Below, piece after piece: positions 14,541 to 17,020 of a stretch of DNA of 17,020 nt (position 1 is the first letter of the stretch; each line of letters opens with the position of its first letter). A model generated the notes under the pieces. The model was given only the letters and a program-made list of their open reading frames with translations, did not search any database and was not told the DNA's origin. The translations under genes were made by a program, and so were the position numbers. Source of the DNA: Bacteroidales bacterium (lineage in GTDB: Bacteria; Bacteroidota; Bacteroidia; Bacteroidales; SM23-62); assembly GCA_016783865.1 (NCBI GenBank), contig JADHVS010000086.1, positions 1 to 17,020 of the forward strand. Reading direction: 5' to 3'.

Positions 14541-14918
14541 ATGGAAAAACTGAAAAAAGAAGGCACTGAAGACAGTCCGAAAGTCATTCTGGATCCCGAA
14601 AATAAGGTTATGGAGATCTCGGGAAGATCCTTGCCCGAAGACGTAGCCACCTTCTATGAACCCATAATTTCCTGGTTGGAGGAATACGCTAAAGAGCCAG
14701 ATGATAAAACCGTGTTTACCTTCAGGCTGGACTATTTTAACACGGCCACCTCCAAGGTGATCCTTGATATCCTGGTCATGTTTGAAGAAATGATAGAAGA
14801 AGGACATAGTGTAAACGTTCGATGGTTTTACGACGAAGAGGATGAAGACATGAAGGCGGCAGGAGAGGAATATTCTGAAATGGTGGATGTTCCTTTTGAA
14901 ATGATCTGCATCACCTGA
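14541..14918 (+). CDS. siaC: SiaC-family regulatory phosphoprotein (DUF1987)
   Basis: A 125-residue cytoplasmic protein of the SiaC/DUF1987 family, STAS-like switch proteins whose phosphorylation decides which partner they bind. The family core is seen as D-Y-F-N-T-A-T-S-K (64-72) followed by the V-I-L-D-I-L helix, and V-R-W-F-Y-D further on. Thr68 in Y-F-N-T lies in the motif that carries the phosphorylated Thr of P. aeruginosa SiaC and is the best candidate site; Thr70 and Ser71 are adjacent alternatives. The C-terminal third is very acidic. It follows the kinase gene after 10 bp. In Pseudomonas the dephosphorylated protein activates the diguanylate cyclase SiaD; no GGDEF gene is present here, so the partner is unknown and could be another protein in or beyond this operon. 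Confidence 0.88.
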   Translation: MEKLKKEGTEDSPKVILDPENKVMEISGRSLPEDVATFYEPIISWLEEYAKEPDDKTVFTFRLDYFNTATSKVILDILVMFEEMIEEGHSVNVRWFYDEEDEDMKAAGEEYSEMVDVPFEMICIT

Positions 14919-14951
14919 CCGGTACACTTATCTGCCAGATCAATATAGCTT

Positions 14952-17020
14952 ATGAGCGAGGAGATTCTAAAAGCTTTAATGCAACTATTTGCCCTTATCT
15001 CTAAACAGGATGGGGGGGTCGAGGATAATGAAAAAACCTATGTCCGCAATTTTCTTTCCCAACAAATAGCCAACCAGAAGGTAGAGGAATATTATTCTCT
15101 TTTTGAGGACTTTGCCGGATTACGTGACGCTCAGGCGGAGGAGAAATCGGGTGAGCAAAAGCTTACTTCCGTTATTGATTCGGTCAGGGTACTGGGAATT
15201 TGTAAGAAGATCAACAAAACGCTTAACCAGGGGCAGAAGGCTGTCGTACTGGTGCGGCTGTTTGAACTGGTGAATTCAGCTACCAAATTCACCCCTCAGC
15301 GTATGGCTATCATAACTGCCGCGGCTGACGTATTTAAAATACCCCAGGATGAGGCCGCCAGCATTGAAAAGTTTAACCTGGCTTCAGCACCTGAAGATAT
15401 AATTGGTTCAAATATAATAGTTGTTAATTCGCTGGAAGCGGAAGCCGGGGATATCAGGCATATCAGGACAGAGACTCTTGATGGGCATATCTTCATTCTT
15501 AATATACCCAGTGTTGATCTTTATTTTCTGAAGTATTCCGGTAAGGAGGAGATTTTCCTTAATGGATTACCGGTGGCACATCACAGGATCTATCTGTTTG
15601 CATCGGGGAGCACAATAAAATTGCCTAAGGGTAAACCGCTGTATTACAGCGACATATCCGCCTACTTTTTACAGGAAAAAACGGCAGGCCGGATATCATT
15701 CCATGTCGATCACATTACATACAAGTTCCCGAATGGCGTACCTGGTATAAGGGATATCAGTTTTGCTGAAAACCAGGGGAACCTGGTAGGTATTATGGGT
15801 GCCAGTGGATCGGGTAAAACTACCTTGCTGAATATCTTGTCGGGACTGGCTCCTCCGTCGCAGGGAAAAGTTATGATAAACGGAAATGATTTATATGAAG
15901 ATAAGGATCAGTTGCAGGGAGTGATCGGACTGATCCCGCAAGATGACCTGCTCATAGAAGAGCTGACTGTTTATCAGAATCTGTTTTATAATGCAAAGCT
16001 TTGTTTCAGGGATCTGGACGACAGAGAGATTTCAGAACTTGCGGAGAAAACGCTGAACAACCTTGGATTATTGGAGACAAGAGACCTTAAGGTAGGATCG
16101 CCGTTTAATAAGTTTATATCAGGGGGGCAACGGAAGCGGTTGAACATTGCTTTAGAACTGATCCGTGAACCTTCGATTTTATTTGTCGACGAGCCGACTT
16201 CCGGATTATCTTCGAAAGATTCGGAAAATGTGATGGACCTGCTGCGTGAGCTGGCCCTCAAAGGCAAGCTTGTATTTGTGGTGATCCATCAGCCCTCATC
16301 CGAGATATACAAAATGTTCGATAAGATCATTTTCCTTGATACAGGAGGGTACCTGATCTATTATGGAAATCCTGTCGAGGCAGTCATGTATTTTAAACGA
16401 CAGGATGCCCAGATCAACGCGGATATTGGCGAATGTTCGGTATGCGGAAGTGTCAATCCGGAACTGATCTTCAATATTATCGAGTCGAGGGTAGTGGATG
16501 AATTCGGGAACTACGTGAATGAGCGAAAAGTGCCTTCTGAAAAATGGGCTCAGCTTTTTACTGAAGAACTGGAAGAAAATGCTGAGAAGGATATCCGGGA
16601 GTCGCCTCCCAAAAACCTGAAGATCCCTTCCTGGCCGGTCCAGTATATCATTTATTTCATTCGGGATTTCCTTTCAAAAACCAGCAACAGGCAGTATGTG
16701 TTATTTACCCTGCTGGAAGCGCCTGTCCTGGGATTTATTCTTTCTTACATTATCAGGTACATCGTTGATCCCTCCTCCAAAACATATATTTTCAGGGAAA
16801 ATGAGAACATCCCGATCTATATTTTTATGAGCCTGATCGTGGCGCTGTTCCTGGGATTAATTGTGAGTGCAGAGGAAATCTATCGCGACAGAAAGTTGCT
16901 AAAGCGGGAGGCTTTTCTTAATCTGAGCAGATCATCATACTTGCTGTCGAAAACTTCAATCCTTTTATTAATCTCTGCAATTCAGACCATTACGTTTGTA
17001 ATTATTGGCAATAGCATCCT
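14952..17020 (+). CDS. ABCG-like ABC-2 transporter with TerB-like N-terminus (cut by right edge)
   Basis: The frame is open from the ATG at 14952 to the right edge, 689 codons. Residues about 1-140 are acidic and helical and resemble a TerB-like domain (K-Q-D-G-G-V-E-D-N-E-K-T-Y-V...Q-Q). About 150-250 is beta-rich and somewhat FHA-like, without recognisable phosphothreonine-binding residues. The ATPase (about 255-480) is complete: Walker A G-A-S-G-S-G-K-T-T (283-291), Q-loop I-P-Q-D-D, signature I-S-G-G-Q-R-K-R from 389, Walker B L-F-V-D-E-P-T (Asp413, Glu414), and H-loop His446. A C-S-V-C-G pair follows. The permease begins with TM about 582-605 and 621-638, an E-I-Y-R-D-R-K-L-L-K-R-E coupling segment typical of ABCG half-transporters, and part of a third helix. 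ATPase-before-permease order indicates an exporter-type ABC-2 family. It is 33 bp after the siaC-like gene; substrate unknown. Confidence 0.85.
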   Translation, partial: MSEEILKALMQLFALISKQDGGVEDNEKTYVRNFLSQQIANQKVEEYYSLFEDFAGLRDAQAEEKSGEQKLTSVIDSVRVLGICKKINKTLNQGQKAVVLVRLFELVNSATKFTPQRMAIITAAADVFKIPQDEAASIEKFNLASAPEDIIGSNIIVVNSLEAEAGDIRHIRTETLDGHIFILNIPSVDLYFLKYSGKEEIFLNGLPVAHHRIYLFASGSTIKLPKGKPLYYSDISAYFLQEKTAGRISFHVDHITYKFPNGVPGIRDISFAENQGNLVGIMGASGSGKTTLLNILSGLAPPSQGKVMINGNDLYEDKDQLQGVIGLIPQDDLLIEELTVYQNLFYNAKLCFRDLDDREISELAEKTLNNLGLLETRDLKVGSPFNKFISGGQRKRLNIALELIREPSILFVDEPTSGLSSKDSENVMDLLRELALKGKLVFVVIHQPSSEIYKMFDKIIFLDTGGYLIYYGNPVEAVMYFKRQDAQINADIGECSVCGSVNPELIFNIIESRVVDEFGNYVNERKVPSEKWAQLFTEELEENAEKDIRESPPKNLKIPSWPVQYIIYFIRDFLSKTSNRQYVLFTLLEAPVLGFILSYIIRYIVDPSSKTYIFRENENIPIYIFMSLIVALFLGLIVSAEEIYRDRKLLKREAFLNLSRSSYLLSKTSILLLISAIQTITFVIIGNSI

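Noticed and set aside
14511..14927. 138-codon open frame on the minus strand
   Set aside because: It covers the siaC-like gene in antisense; the sense product matches a known family and the antisense one does not.

Overview
The window looks like part of a Bacteroidota chromosome, probably a Bacteroidales/Marinilabiliales-type environmental lineage. This is inferred from moderate-to-low GC, the near absence of Shine-Dalgarno sites, and gene content: lipoprotein glycoside hydrolase and sulfatase, TAT-exported Gfo/Idh/MocA oxidoreductase, GAF/PAS proteins with an EELQATQEE-type coiled coil, and SiaB/SiaC-family genes. There are no rRNA, tRNA or CRISPR features and no insertion sequence.

Left part (1-3666, all minus strand): a carbohydrate-processing group. 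In transcription order it holds a TAT-exported Gfo/Idh/MocA oxidoreductase, a small lipoprotein of unknown function, a GH5-type glycoside hydrolase lipoprotein, and the first 46 codons of a sulfatase lipoprotein that runs off the left edge. The gaps carry a rho-independent terminator, a pair of REP-like hairpins and two tracts of 7-bp tandem repeats. Centre-left (3866-5329): a plus-strand AlbA/Schlafen-type regulator converges on a minus-strand purQ. A 42-codon relic of another gene sits directly behind the purQ stop, in the same frame.

Right part (5452-17020, all plus strand): a tightly packed signalling locus. It holds CheR; a large membrane receptor (helical sensor, HAMP, GAF, coiled coil, two PAS) without an output domain; a CheR paralogue whose SAM site is ruined; a stand-alone CheB methylesterase; a small two-helix membrane GAF protein; a membrane GAF-PAS-PAS-PP2C/SpoIIE phosphatase; a SiaB-type kinase; a SiaC-type phosphoprotein; and an ABCG-like transporter with a TerB-like N-terminus that is cut by the right edge. 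Several junctions overlap by 4 bp (ATGA) or are separated by 2-35 bp, so translation is probably coupled.

Interpretation (inference): chemotaxis-type methylation enzymes are present without CheA, CheW or a classical MCP signalling domain. The two large GAF/PAS proteins carry matching Glu-Glu-x-x-Ala-Thr sites in a coiled coil, which fits the MCP methylation consensus. The locus may be an adaptation module in which CheR and CheB tune membrane sensors by reversible methylation, and the result is read out as dephosphorylation of the SiaC-like protein by the PP2C domain against the SiaB-like kinase. No diguanylate cyclase (SiaD) is present, so the final target is unknown; the adjacent ABC transporter is one candidate.
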